Assembly (NCBI RefSeq): GCF_001562275.1
Contig: NZ_CP014304.1
Coordinates: 4,712,001-4,776,000 of the forward strand
Source: Hymenobacter sp. PAMC 26628
GTDB lineage: Bacteria > Bacteroidota > Bacteroidia > Cytophagales > Hymenobacteraceae
Direction: 5' to 3'
Length of the DNA: 64,000 nucleotides
The translations under genes were made by a program, and so were the position numbers. Every line of letters starts with the position of its first letter. Position 1 is the first letter of the stretch. This document shows, piece by piece, positions 16,141-24,036 of this stretch. The notes under the pieces were generated by a model. It saw only the letters and a list, made by a program, of their open reading frames with translations, did no database searches and was not told the origin of the DNA.

Positions 16141-17472
16141 ATGCTGAACCGCCGCCTCCTCCGCATCAAAGTCATGCAATCCCTCTACGCCTACCACCAG
16201 GCCGTGGGGGCCGATTTCGGGTTGGCCCAGGACCGCATCGCGGAGGCGTTTGAGCCCGACCTGAACGCCGAGGTGGCCCCCGACCGCCGCCAGCTCGAAG
16301 GCCAGCGCAAGCTGGGCGAGGCCCGCTTCCGCGAGTGGTACCGCACCCAGGAGGCCCCCGAAAAATCGGACGACAAGGCCGTGGACCTGGCCTTGAACGA
16401 CGCCATCCGCTACTTCCAGGACCAGGTGAAGAAGGACGGCAAGTTTTTTGGCGGGCAGTTGCTGGCCGGCGCCGAAAGCATCCACGACCAGTACCTGCAC
16501 CTGCTGAACCTGCCCGCCTCGCTGCTGCAAGTGTTGGAAGAAGAAACCGACCGCGAAGCCCGCCGCCGCCTGGGGCCCCGCGACAACGCCCTCGACACCA
16601 GCCGCCTGGCCGGCAGTGCCGCCATCGCCAAGCTCATGGCCAACGAACAGCTCCAGGGCCTCACCATCCGGCGCAAGCTGCAGTGGCTGGGTACCGAGGA
16701 ACTGGAGGCCCTGCGCCGAGCCTGGCGCGACGAAATGAGCGCCCACCCCACGGTGCTGGCCTACCTGAAGGGCCAGCCGCTGTCGGCCGCCACCTTGGCC
16801 ACGGCCGACGCGGAAACCGAAGTTGGAGCCACTGATGGTACCGATGGAGAGGGCCCCGACGAAGCCATTATCTCCCCGGCCGCGGCCGAAGCCGAGGGGC
16901 CCAACCTGGCCGCCAGTGGCGAGGAAGCCGAGTACGAAGCCGACCTAGAATTTCTTCGCTTCCTGTACAAGGAGTTTATCTTCAAGGGCGAAGAGCTACC
17001 GCGCCAGTTGGAGATTGACGACTTGAACTGGGAAGAAAACCGGCCGATTGTGCGCAACTTGGTGCTGAAAACCCTGAAGATGCTGCCCTACGCGGCCACC
17101 GACCAGCAGGAGCTGATGAACCTGAGCGCCAACTGGGCCGACGACCGCGAGTTTGCCGACACCTTGTTTAAGCAGACGCTGGTGGACGACGCCAAGTTTG
17201 AGGGCCTCATCGGCGGCTCGGTGCAGAACTGGGACGTGGACCGCGTGGCCCTGCTCGACAAAATTATCCTCAAGATGGCCCTGTGCGAGATGCAGCTTTT
17301 CCGCGGCATCCCGGTGAAGGTGACCATCAACGAGTACATCGAAATCAGCAAGCTCTACAGCACGCCCAAGAGCAAGCAGTTTGTGAACGGTGTACTCGAT
17401 AAGCTGGCCCAGGACCTGGCCGCCAGCGGCGACATTCGCAAATCGGGCCGCGGCTTGCTCGACAACCAGTAG
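16141..17472 (+). CDS. nusB: NusB antitermination factor, long form
   Basis: A 443-residue protein; E. coli NusB is 139 residues. The N-terminus MLNRRLLRIKVMQSLYAYHQ is the Bacteroidota NusB start. The canonical RNA- and S10-binding NusB domain is near the C-terminus (about 265-435: DRVALLDKIILKMALCEMQL, VTINEYIEISKLYST, FVNGVLDKLA). Between them lie a helical region and an acidic low-complexity stretch at about 220-268 (GATDGTDGEGPDEA). The start at 16141 is at the family N-terminus. The downstream yajC, ybbR and coaE follow the common Bacteroidota order. Confidence 0.93.
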   Translation: MLNRRLLRIKVMQSLYAYHQAVGADFGLAQDRIAEAFEPDLNAEVAPDRRQLEGQRKLGEARFREWYRTQEAPEKSDDKAVDLALNDAIRYFQDQVKKDGKFFGGQLLAGAESIHDQYLHLLNLPASLLQVLEEETDREARRRLGPRDNALDTSRLAGSAAIAKLMANEQLQGLTIRRKLQWLGTEELEALRRAWRDEMSAHPTVLAYLKGQPLSAATLATADAETEVGATDGTDGEGPDEAIISPAAAEAEGPNLAASGEEAEYEADLEFLRFLYKEFIFKGEELPRQLEIDDLNWEENRPIVRNLVLKTLKMLPYAATDQQELMNLSANWADDREFADTLFKQTLVDDAKFEGLIGGSVQNWDVDRVALLDKIILKMALCEMQLFRGIPVKVTINEYIEISKLYSTPKSKQFVNGVLDKLAQDLAASGDIRKSGRGLLDNQ

Positions 17473-17551
17473 CGCCGGTGGGGGCCCCGGGGTATCTTGG
17501 CGGCCGTATATTTCGTAAAACAGCGCATTTCTCACCCTTCCTTTCCGCATC

Positions 17552-17860
17552 ATGGCTGGCAAAACCACCACCGGCATTCTGTGTTTCACGGGCGGCGCCC
17601 TCACTGGGGCCCTCTTTGGCCTGCTCTACGCGCCCGAAAAGGGCCGCGAAACTCGCTCTTGGTTAAGCTACCAACTGGAGAAATCGCGCGCCATGCTGGC
17701 CGACCTCGCCGAAGGCCTCGTCACGAGCCGCGAATTGGGCGCCTCATCGGCCAAAACCGAGGGGCAGCGCGTTATTTCCGACGCCCGCGACAAAGCCGAG
17801 CAATTGCTTGGCGACGTGGACCAACTCATTAACCAAATCAACTCCCGCAAGGGCGCTTAA
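17552..17860 (+). CDS. YtxH-domain protein
   Basis: A 102-residue protein with an N-terminal glycine-rich membrane helix (GILCFTGGALTGALFGLLYA) directly followed by the YtxH hallmark APEKGRETR. A charged helical tail (VISDARDKAEQLLGDVDQLI) probably forms a coiled coil. Members are small membrane or envelope stress-associated proteins of unknown biochemistry. It lies 79 nt after nusB on the same strand, with TATATTTC near 17506 as a weak promoter. Confidence 0.88.
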   Translation: MAGKTTTGILCFTGGALTGALFGLLYAPEKGRETRSWLSYQLEKSRAMLADLAEGLVTSRELGASSAKTEGQRVISDARDKAEQLLGDVDQLINQINSRKGA

Positions 17861-18013
17861 TTGATGTGAAAATGTGGGGATAAAAAAATGTCTTAATGAG
17901 TTAAGACGCGGCCGCTCAGCCAGCTTCCTAGGTGGCTGCTGTAGACCCATCGTAGTTCATCAGCTTGAGACATTTCCACATTCTCATCTCCTCATATTAG
18001 TACATTATACAGA

Positions 18014-19012
18014 ATGCACTTAGTAACTCTTATTCCTGGCGACGGCATCGGGCCGGAAATTACCAAAGCCGTTACCGATATTTTTGCCGCCGCGCAGGTG
18101 CCTGTGCAATGGGAAGAACAGAACGCCGGCCAAACCACGTTTGACCAATCGGGCGAACTGATTCCGGTGGCACTACTTAAGTCGCTCGAGAAGAACAAGG
18201 TGGCGCTCAAGGGGCCCATCACTACGCCGGTGGGCAAGGGCTTCCGCAGCATCAACGTGACGCTGCGCCAGAAGTACGACCTCTACCAGAACGTGCGGCC
18301 CAGCAAAACCACGCCCGGCATCCACACCCGCTACGAAGGCATTGACTTGGTGCTGTTTCGGGAAAATACCGAGGGGCTATACTCGGGCTTGGAAGTATTC
18401 GACGAGCGCCTGGGCATTGCCGATTCCATTGCCCGCGTGACAGTGGAAGGCTCGCGCAAAATTTGCCGCGCCGCCTTTGCCTACGCCAACCGCCACGGCC
18501 GCAAAAAGGTGACGCTGGCCCACAAGGCCAACATCATCAAGATGGCCGGCACCATCATGATCAACGCCTGTAAGGAAGCATCAGCCGAGTTTCCGCACAT
18601 CGTATTCGAAGACAAGATCATCGACAACATGTGCATGCAGCTGGTGAGTAAACCCGAGCAGTTCGATGTGATTGTGACGACCAACCTGTTCGGCGACCTG
18701 CTCTCCGACTTATGCGCTGGCCTAGTGGGCGGCCTGGGCGTGGTGGCCGGGGCCAACATCGGCGACAACATGGCCATTTTCGAGGCCGTGCACGGCTCGG
18801 CTCCCGACATTGCCGGCCAGGGCAAGGCCAACCCTACGGCCCTGTTGCGCTCGGCCATTATGATGCTGCACCACTTGAGCGAGCACGTCGTGGCCGACCG
18901 CATCGACAAGGCCTTGGACGACACCCTGCTGCACCGAGACCAGTGCACCGGTGACCTCGGCGGCCACGCCACCACCAGCGAATTTGCTCAGCACATCATC
19001 GACAAGCTTTAG
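18014..19012 (+). CDS. Isocitrate dehydrogenase, NAD-type (IDH/IPMDH family)
   Basis: A 332-residue beta-decarboxylating dehydrogenase. LIPGDGIGPEI opens the protein. The substrate-site helix reads FRSINVTLRQKYDLYQNVRP, with Ser and Asn in the positions typical of isocitrate rather than isopropylmalate enzymes. RENTEGLYSG, the catalytic Lys in LAHKANIIKMAG and the Asp cluster FGDLLSDLCAG are present. The coenzyme pocket EAVHGSAPDIAGQGKANP lacks the Lys/Tyr pair of NADP enzymes, so NAD is expected. The role is the TCA step from isocitrate to 2-oxoglutarate. It sits within the nusB-to-coaE run, separated by repeat-bearing spacers. Confidence 0.9.
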   Translation: MHLVTLIPGDGIGPEITKAVTDIFAAAQVPVQWEEQNAGQTTFDQSGELIPVALLKSLEKNKVALKGPITTPVGKGFRSINVTLRQKYDLYQNVRPSKTTPGIHTRYEGIDLVLFRENTEGLYSGLEVFDERLGIADSIARVTVEGSRKICRAAFAYANRHGRKKVTLAHKANIIKMAGTIMINACKEASAEFPHIVFEDKIIDNMCMQLVSKPEQFDVIVTTNLFGDLLSDLCAGLVGGLGVVAGANIGDNMAIFEAVHGSAPDIAGQGKANPTALLRSAIMMLHHLSEHVVADRIDKALDDTLLHRDQCTGDLGGHATTSEFAQHIIDKL

Positions 19013-19019
19013 GACTTTT

Positions 19020-19101
19020 AGTTGTCAGTTATTCGTTGTCGGTTGTCAGTATTGTTCTGATATGATACGATCCAATAACTGACAACGAATAACTGACAAC
19101 T
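19020..19101. repeat. GTTGTCAG-family inverted repeat, copy 1
   Basis: Two perfect 21-bp arms (19020-19040 and 19081-19101) around a 40-nt loop; the left arm starts AGTTGTCAGTTATTCG. The loop begins with GGTTGTCAGTATTG, which can pair with the right arm instead, giving two competing hairpins. The ATG of the DUF1573 gene follows 3 nt later. A related copy lies at 50371-50481. Confidence 0.85.
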
Positions 19102-19104
19102 AGA

Positions 19105-19614
19105 ATGAAACTTACCTCTCTCCTAGCCGGGGCCCTGTTGCTCGCTGCCTGCAACCGCGACAAAGGCGCCGACGTGGGCACCCAAGGCATGAACGCCGCC
19201 GCCAACCAGGCCGCCGACGCTACCGCCAACCCCACCGTGGACAACCCCAACGTGGTGGGGGAAAGCGAAACCCCAAACCCCAACGCTCCGGTAATGACTT
19301 TTGCCGAGCAGGAATTTGATTTCAAGGACATTGCGGCCGACAACAAAGTGAAGCACACCTTTGAGTTTACCAACACCGGTAAGTCGCCGCTGCTCATTGC
19401 TGATGCTACCGCTTCCTGCGGCTGCACCACCCCCAACTGGACCAAGGAGCCCATTGCGCCCGGGGCCAAGGGCACACTGGAAGTGCAGTTCGACAGCCGC
19501 GGCAAGCAGGGCCTCATCAGCAAGCAGGTGAACGTGCGGGCCAATACCCAGCCCAGCATCACCACCATTACCATCAAAGGCAACGTGCTGACCGGCGCCA
19601 CCGCCGCCAAATAA
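19105..19614 (+). CDS. DUF1573 lipoprotein
   Basis: A 169-residue protein with a lipoprotein signal (MKLTSLLAGALLLAAC), an Ala/Asn/Pro-rich linker, and a DUF1573 immunoglobulin-like domain from about residue 70. The domain core KHTFEFTNTGKSPLLIADA, then TASCGCTTPNWTKEPIAPG and GTLEVQFDSRGKQG is typical, including the Cys-Gly-Cys. Function unknown; the family often precedes yajC in Bacteroidota, as here (22 nt). The close upstream hairpin may affect expression. Confidence 0.92.
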   Translation: MKLTSLLAGALLLAACNRDKGADVGTQGMNAAANQAADATANPTVDNPNVVGESETPNPNAPVMTFAEQEFDFKDIAADNKVKHTFEFTNTGKSPLLIADATASCGCTTPNWTKEPIAPGAKGTLEVQFDSRGKQGLISKQVNVRANTQPSITTITIKGNVLTGATAAK

Positions 19615-19636
19615 TCCCGCCTTTTTGCCCCGTTTT

Positions 19637-19951
19637 ATGACGTTCCTGACCCTGTTGCTGCAAGCCGCCCCCGCGGACTACACCCAATTCCTGTTCCCGG
19701 TCGCTATTGCGGCAGTGGTGTACTTTTTCATGATCCGGCCCCAGCAAAAGCGCTCGGCCGACACCAAGAAGTTCCGGCAGGCCTTGGCCAAGGGCGCGCG
19801 CGTCGTCACCATCGGCGGCCTGCATGGGCTGGTGATTGAGCTGACCGAAGAGACGGTGGTGGTGGAAGTGGACCGCGGCGTGAAGCTGCGCTTCGACCGC
19901 TCGGCCATTGCCCGCGAAGTAGGCACCAAGGCGGCCGACGCCGCCGTATAG
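19637..19951 (+). CDS. yajC: Preprotein translocase accessory subunit YajC
   Basis: A 104-residue single-pass membrane protein that associates with SecDF. The N-terminal segment TQFLFPVAIAAVVYFFMIRP followed by QQKR is the YajC signature, and the soluble part has KGARVVTIGGLHGLVIEL. The ATG at 19637 is preferred over an in-frame TTG 12 nt upstream. The stop lies 3 nt before the YbbR-like gene. Confidence 0.94.
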   Translation: MTFLTLLLQAAPADYTQFLFPVAIAAVVYFFMIRPQQKRSADTKKFRQALAKGARVVTIGGLHGLVIELTEETVVVEVDRGVKLRFDRSAIAREVGTKAADAAV

Positions 19952-19954
19952 GCA

Positions 19955-20665
19955 ATGTCGGGGCCCTGGGCGCGGGCCGGCCAGCTGGGCCGGTGGCTGG
20001 TGCACCCATTCATCAGCCAAGAGCCCGTGTTTTACCGGGCTGCGGCCGTGTGCCTATTCGCCGCGGGCTTATTTTGGCAGATGAATGCGCTGAATAAAAC
20101 GTACAGCACCCGCCTTAGCTGCCCGCTTGCCTGGCACTACGATACGGCCCATTACGTGTCGCTGCGGCCCCTGCCGGCCGCTGTGCCCGTGGTCGTTACC
20201 GGCCAGGGCTGGCGCTTGCTGCGGGCCAATCTTGGCATGGGCTTGCACCCGGCCGAGCTGCATCCAGTGCCTCGCCCCGGCACCCGCTACTTATCGGCCA
20301 GCACCTGGCAGCACAGCCTCCAAACGGCCTTGGAAGGCCTGCAAGTAGATGAGTGGGCCAGCGACACCTTACGCCTGACCTTTGACCGCTATGCCACGCG
20401 GCGGCTTCCGCTGGTACTGGCCCCCCCCGACTCGGGCCGCACCCCGGCCTACACGGCGCGCTTCGAGCCCGCCAGCCTTACGTTTCGGGGCCCCGCCAGC
20501 GTGGTGGCGCGCCTACCCAGCCCCTACCCGGTGGCCGTACCCGCCGGTACGGGCCCCGGCACGGCGCGGCTGGCGGTGCAGGCCCCCGCGCTGGTGCAGC
20601 CCGCCGCTGCCCAGGTGCGCGCCGAGCTCCAGGCCCGTCCGCCTAGCCGGCGCGGCACCCACTAA
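19955..20665 (+). CDS. YbbR-like domain protein
   Basis: A 236-residue protein with one N-terminal membrane helix (about 28-45) and a probable extracytoplasmic beta region. It is assigned to the YbbR-like group mainly from position, because the order yajC / ybbR / coaE is conserved in Bacteroidota, and from the late strand pattern RFEPASLTFRGPASVVARLP. In Firmicutes YbbR (CdaR) regulates a diadenylate cyclase; no cyclase gene is present here. Spacing is 3 nt after yajC and 16 nt before coaE, so it is an operon member. Confidence 0.75.
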   Translation: MSGPWARAGQLGRWLVHPFISQEPVFYRAAAVCLFAAGLFWQMNALNKTYSTRLSCPLAWHYDTAHYVSLRPLPAAVPVVVTGQGWRLLRANLGMGLHPAELHPVPRPGTRYLSASTWQHSLQTALEGLQVDEWASDTLRLTFDRYATRRLPLVLAPPDSGRTPAYTARFEPASLTFRGPASVVARLPSPYPVAVPAGTGPGTARLAVQAPALVQPAAAQVRAELQARPPSRRGTH

Positions 20666-20681
20666 TTTTCATTGTTTGCGC

Positions 20682-21296
20682 ATGTTACGCATTGGCATCA
20701 CCGGCGGCATTGGGTCGGGCAAAAGCGTGGTGAGCCACGTGTTCGGCCTGCTGGGCATCCCACTGTACGATTCCGACCAACGCGCCCGCTGGGTAATGGA
20801 GCACGACGTACTACTGCGCGGGCAGTTGCTAAACGCTTTCGGTCCTGACGCTTACACCGCCGCCGGGCACCTCAACCGCCCCGCGCTGGCCCGCACCGTG
20901 TTTGCCAACCCGGCGCAGCTAGCGCAGCTTAATGCGCTGGTCCACCCACGGGTGGGCGAGGATTTTGTCCGCTGGGCCGCCGCGCAGCAAGCCGCCGGGG
21001 CCCCCTACATCCTCAAGGAGGCGGCGTTACTCTACGAGTCGGGGGCCTATAAAACCCTCGACCGCATCATCACCGTGGCCGCGCCGCTGGCCGTGCGTGA
21101 AGCCCGCGTATTACGCCGCGACCCGCACCGAACCGCCGCCGATGTACGGGCCATCATCGGCAAGCAGCTGGGCGAAGACGAGCGCCAGCAGCGCGCTGAT
21201 TACGTTGTTCACAACGACGACGTACAATTAGTGTTGCCCCAAGTGCTGGCCCTCGACGCGCAACTGCGGGCCCTGGGGGCCCCGGCCGCCGGGTAG
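20682..21296 (+). CDS. coaE: Dephospho-CoA kinase
   Basis: A 204-residue P-loop kinase catalysing the last step of coenzyme A synthesis. It opens with the Walker A MLRIGITGGIGSGKSVVSHV, followed by YDSDQRARWVMEHD and the family block LVHPRVGEDFVRW. EAALLYESGAYKTLDRII carries the acidic and Lys residues of the lid. Length is normal. It is the last gene of the yajC / ybbR / coaE run. Confidence 0.95.
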   Translation: MLRIGITGGIGSGKSVVSHVFGLLGIPLYDSDQRARWVMEHDVLLRGQLLNAFGPDAYTAAGHLNRPALARTVFANPAQLAQLNALVHPRVGEDFVRWAAAQQAAGAPYILKEAALLYESGAYKTLDRIITVAAPLAVREARVLRRDPHRTAADVRAIIGKQLGEDERQQRADYVVHNDDVQLVLPQVLALDAQLRALGAPAAG

Positions 21297-21317
21297 CCGG
21301 GGCCCCCAGGGCCCACC

Positions 21318-22499
21318 TCAGCGGATGATGGGGCTGCGCTCGAAGGACCGGTCGCGGTCGAAGAGGAAGCGGTAAGTGGCGTGGGTTTTACGAATTTTGG
21401 CGCCGATGGAGCGCGTGGTCACCAGCATCCGCGGGTTGAAGTCGCCAATCCAGTTCATCTCAATATCGGTGTAGCCACCTGATATGAAGCGTTTTTGCGC
21501 GTCCAGAATCAGCGCTGAGTCGAGGCCCGTGCCTTGGTGGGCCGGCACCACGCCGTAGATGATGCCGAGCATTTTCTTGTCGCGGCTGCGGCGGTAGCGC
21601 CACTGCTGCCACAGGAAGCGCACCTTGCCCAGCAAGTCGAGCCGGCGGCCCACGTGCTTGAAAATCTGGTTCAGCTCGGGCAGGCTGAGGAAGAAGGCCA
21701 CCGGCTCGTCGTCGCAGTACGCGAAGGCCAGCAGGCGCTCGTCGAGCACCGGCTTCATTTCACGCACTAAGTCACGGGCCTGGTCGAGGTTCATGGGCTT
21801 CACGCCCGCGTGGCGGCCCCAGGCCAAGTTGTACACGTGGTGGAAGTCCTGGGCCAGCTTCTCGGGGTCGGCCTTGCGGCCGTAGTCGAAGCGGTAGCGC
21901 GGGTCGGCCTCGAAGCCGGCCAAGCGCTGGGCGAAGCTGGGGTGCAATTCCGTTAGCACCGGCCGAGCGCAGGTATATTGCTTAAAATAAACCTTAAAGC
22001 CGTAGTTATCAAATAGTTGCTGGTAGTATGGCGGATGCCAGAACATGCCGTAATTGGGCTCCCACTCGAACCCGTCGATGAGCACGCCCCAAAACCGGTC
22101 GCGCTCACCGAAGTTGATGGGGCCGTCCATGGCCTGCATCCCGCGGGCTACCAGCCAGGCGCGGCCCGCATCGAAGAGGTGCTGGGCCGCCACGGGGTCG
22201 TTGGGGGCCTCAAAAAAGCCTAGGCCGCCGGTGGGCAGGTCGGAATTTTTCACGTCCACGGCCTCGCGGTTGAGGAAGGCGGCCACGCGGCCCACGGCAA
22301 TGCCCTCGGCATCGAGCAGCACCCAACGGATGGCCTCGCCAGTAGCTAGGTTAGGGTTTTTGCGGGGGTCAAACACGGCCTCGATTTCGTTGTCGAGCGG
22401 GCCGATGTACTGCGGGCGGTGGCCATGCAGGCGCTGCGGCACCGCGAGAAACTGCCGGTGCCGCGCCGGCGAATCAACTTCGTGCAGGGTGTAGCTCAT
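21318..22499 (-). CDS. GNAT-superfamily acetyltransferase-like protein
   Basis: A 393-residue protein of a large GNAT-like family found across Bacteroidota. The region around residues 60-170 (EAIRWVLLDAEGIAVGRVAA, FFEAPNDPVAAQHLFDAGRA) and a second GNAT-like half (CDDEPVAFFLSLPELNQI, YGVVPAHQGTGLDSALILDA) support a double-domain arrangement. Substrate unknown. The Met at 22499 is fixed by a TAnnTTTG element 5 nt upstream. It converges on coaE. Confidence 0.78.
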   Translation of the reverse strand: MSYTLHEVDSPARHRQFLAVPQRLHGHRPQYIGPLDNEIEAVFDPRKNPNLATGEAIRWVLLDAEGIAVGRVAAFLNREAVDVKNSDLPTGGLGFFEAPNDPVAAQHLFDAGRAWLVARGMQAMDGPINFGERDRFWGVLIDGFEWEPNYGMFWHPPYYQQLFDNYGFKVYFKQYTCARPVLTELHPSFAQRLAGFEADPRYRFDYGRKADPEKLAQDFHHVYNLAWGRHAGVKPMNLDQARDLVREMKPVLDERLLAFAYCDDEPVAFFLSLPELNQIFKHVGRRLDLLGKVRFLWQQWRYRRSRDKKMLGIIYGVVPAHQGTGLDSALILDAQKRFISGGYTDIEMNWIGDFNPRMLVTTRSIGAKIRKTHATYRFLFDRDRSFERSPIIR

Positions 22500-22504
22500 T
22501 GGGG

Positions 22505-22512
22505 CAAAATTA
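22505..22512 (-). promoter_or_regulatory. TAnnTTTG promoter element of the GNAT-like gene
   Basis: TAATTTTG on the minus strand followed by CCCCA and ATG. Predicts a leaderless transcript. Confidence 0.65.
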
Positions 22513-22560
22513 ACGATTTGGGGCCCCAAAGTGGGCAGGACCGTCTGGAGGCCCCAAGCA

Positions 22561-22594
22561 AAACGCCCACCCGGCCGGGGCCAAGTGGGCGTTT
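22561..22594. terminator. Terminator hairpin
   Basis: AAACGCCCAC ... GTGGGCGTTT with a GC-rich loop. It lies downstream of the tRNA-Val genes, which are read leftward. Confidence 0.75.
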
Positions 22595-22604
22595 CAAAAG
22601 ATGG

Positions 22605-22679
22605 TGGGAAGTAAAGGATTCGAACCTTCGACCTCTGGCGTGTGAAGCAAGCGCTCTAAACCAACTGAGCTAACCTCCC
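22605..22679 (-). tRNA. tRNA-Val (anticodon CAC)
   Basis: A 75-nt cloverleaf on the minus strand. Acceptor GGGAGGT/ACTTCCC, anticodon loop TTCACAC giving CAC, T-loop TTCGAAT. The anticodon stem CTTGC/GCCAG contains one T-C mismatch in its middle, which is unusual. Confidence 0.85.
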
Positions 22680-22759
22680 GGGGTACTTGTTTAAACCAAC
22701 GTGTAAACCAAAATCAAAACTGCTACTTTGTTAGTATACTAAATAACTGTTTATCAGTG

Positions 22760-22834
22760 TGGGAGATACTGGGTTCGAACCAGTGACCCTCTGCTTGTAA
22801 GGCAGATGCTCTGAACCAGCTGAGCTAATCTCCC
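22760..22834 (-). tRNA. tRNA-Val (anticodon TAC)
   Basis: A 75-nt cloverleaf on the minus strand. Acceptor GGGAGAT/ATCTCCC, anticodon stem TCTGC/GCAGA around CTTACAA giving TAC, T-loop TTCGAAC. Confidence 0.95.
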
Positions 22835-23078
22835 GGGGGTATTTTTGTTTGGGAATGCAAAGATGGGGGATTTTATTTGCCTAGTCCAAACCGTCGGGGC
22901 CCCAGAGCGCTATTTCTGGGTTAAAAAGCAGAAAATGGTAGTCAACCATTTTATTTTCAGATAGATAAATTTCGACCTTTTTCGCCCAACTGGTCGCAGC
23001 GCGGGGCCTCAAAACGTAATTTGCTCGCCTGCGTTGAAGTACCTGGCAATTTTGCCTATCTCCTTCCTTTCACCACCC

Positions 23079-23951
23079 ATGGATACGCAACTCTTAAAAA
23101 ACTATTCGGAAGCCGAGAAAACGGCCTATTTAAGTGCTATTGCCAGCCTAGCCACGGCCGACCGGCAGGCGTCGGGTAACGAAACCGAATTTTTACAGGC
23201 CCTGGCCCAGCAGGCAGGCCTGTCGGACGGCTCAACGCAGCAGGTGCTGGCCGCCGCCCAAGACTCAAATAACCAGACCATTCAGCAGAACCTAGACGTG
23301 TTGAAAAGCAGCGATTTGCGTTTTTCGCTCATCACTGACCTCATCAGCTTTGCCCGTGCCGACGGAGCTTACTCCAACGATGAAGAAGCCATGGTGAGCA
23401 AAATGGCCGCGTACCTGGGCATCAACGCTGACCAGAAGCAAACCCTGGAAACGGTGGTCGACCAAGCTGCTACCGTACCCCACGACCCGCAGGACCCAGC
23501 CAAAGAGGGCTTTTTGGAACGCATGGGCGGCAAGCTTTCCGGCGTAGGCATTCCCAAGGGGGCCCTGATGGCGGGCCTGCTCGGCGTGGTGGCCCCGATG
23601 GTAATCTCGCGCATGGGCGGCAACAATAACAATAGCAACCAGTCGTCGGGCGGCGGCTTGCTGAGTAGTGTAATGGGCGGCAGCATGGGCGGCCTGCTGG
23701 GTGGGGCGACCCAAGGCGGCATGGGTGGCATGCTCGGCGGCCTGCTGGGTAGCGTGATGGGCGGCGGCCAAGGCTCGGGCATGGGTTCGGCCATCGGCGG
23801 CGGCGGGTTGGGTTCGATGATGTCCATTTTGGGCGGGCTGGGCGGCCAGCCCAACTCGCAGCCAGCCAGCGCAGGCGGCAGCGGCCTCGGTGGCCTGTTG
23901 AGCGGCGGCATGGGCGGCTTGCTCAGCGGCATCTTTGGCGGCAACCGCTAG
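23079..23951 (+). CDS. TerB-like domain protein with Gly/Met-rich C-terminus
   Basis: A 290-residue protein. Residues 1-140 are helical and resemble the TerB fold: two repeats of a helix with conserved acidic residues (YLSAIASLATADRQASGNET and LISFARADGAYSNDEEAMVS). A short hydrophobic segment follows at about 165-180. Residues 185-290 are Gly/Met/Ser-rich repeats built from GGLLG and MGG units. The N-terminal part may bind a divalent metal; no tellurite-resistance partner genes are nearby. The start at 23079 is taken at the Met opening the TerB region. A strong terminator follows. Confidence 0.72.
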   Translation: MDTQLLKNYSEAEKTAYLSAIASLATADRQASGNETEFLQALAQQAGLSDGSTQQVLAAAQDSNNQTIQQNLDVLKSSDLRFSLITDLISFARADGAYSNDEEAMVSKMAAYLGINADQKQTLETVVDQAATVPHDPQDPAKEGFLERMGGKLSGVGIPKGALMAGLLGVVAPMVISRMGGNNNNSNQSSGGGLLSSVMGGSMGGLLGGATQGGMGGMLGGLLGSVMGGGQGSGMGSAIGGGGLGSMMSILGGLGGQPNSQPASAGGSGLGGLLSGGMGGLLSGIFGGNR

Positions 23952-23985
23952 GCCCCAAGGCCTTGATCCTGAACGTTTTTAATGC

Positions 23986-24023
23986 AAAAAAGCGGCTGCT
24001 CCTGCTGGAGTGGCCGCTTTTTT
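23986..24023. terminator. Bidirectional terminator
   Basis: AAAAAAGCGGC ... GCCGCTTTTTT around a 16-nt loop, between the convergent TerB-like and MscS genes. Confidence 0.85.
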
Positions 24024-24036
24024 ATTCTATGGGGCC

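Noticed and set aside
17861..18013. Riboswitch or small RNA between ytxH and the isocitrate dehydrogenase gene
   Set aside because: Only a 7-bp hairpin (17890-17907) is visible, with no known motif or terminator.
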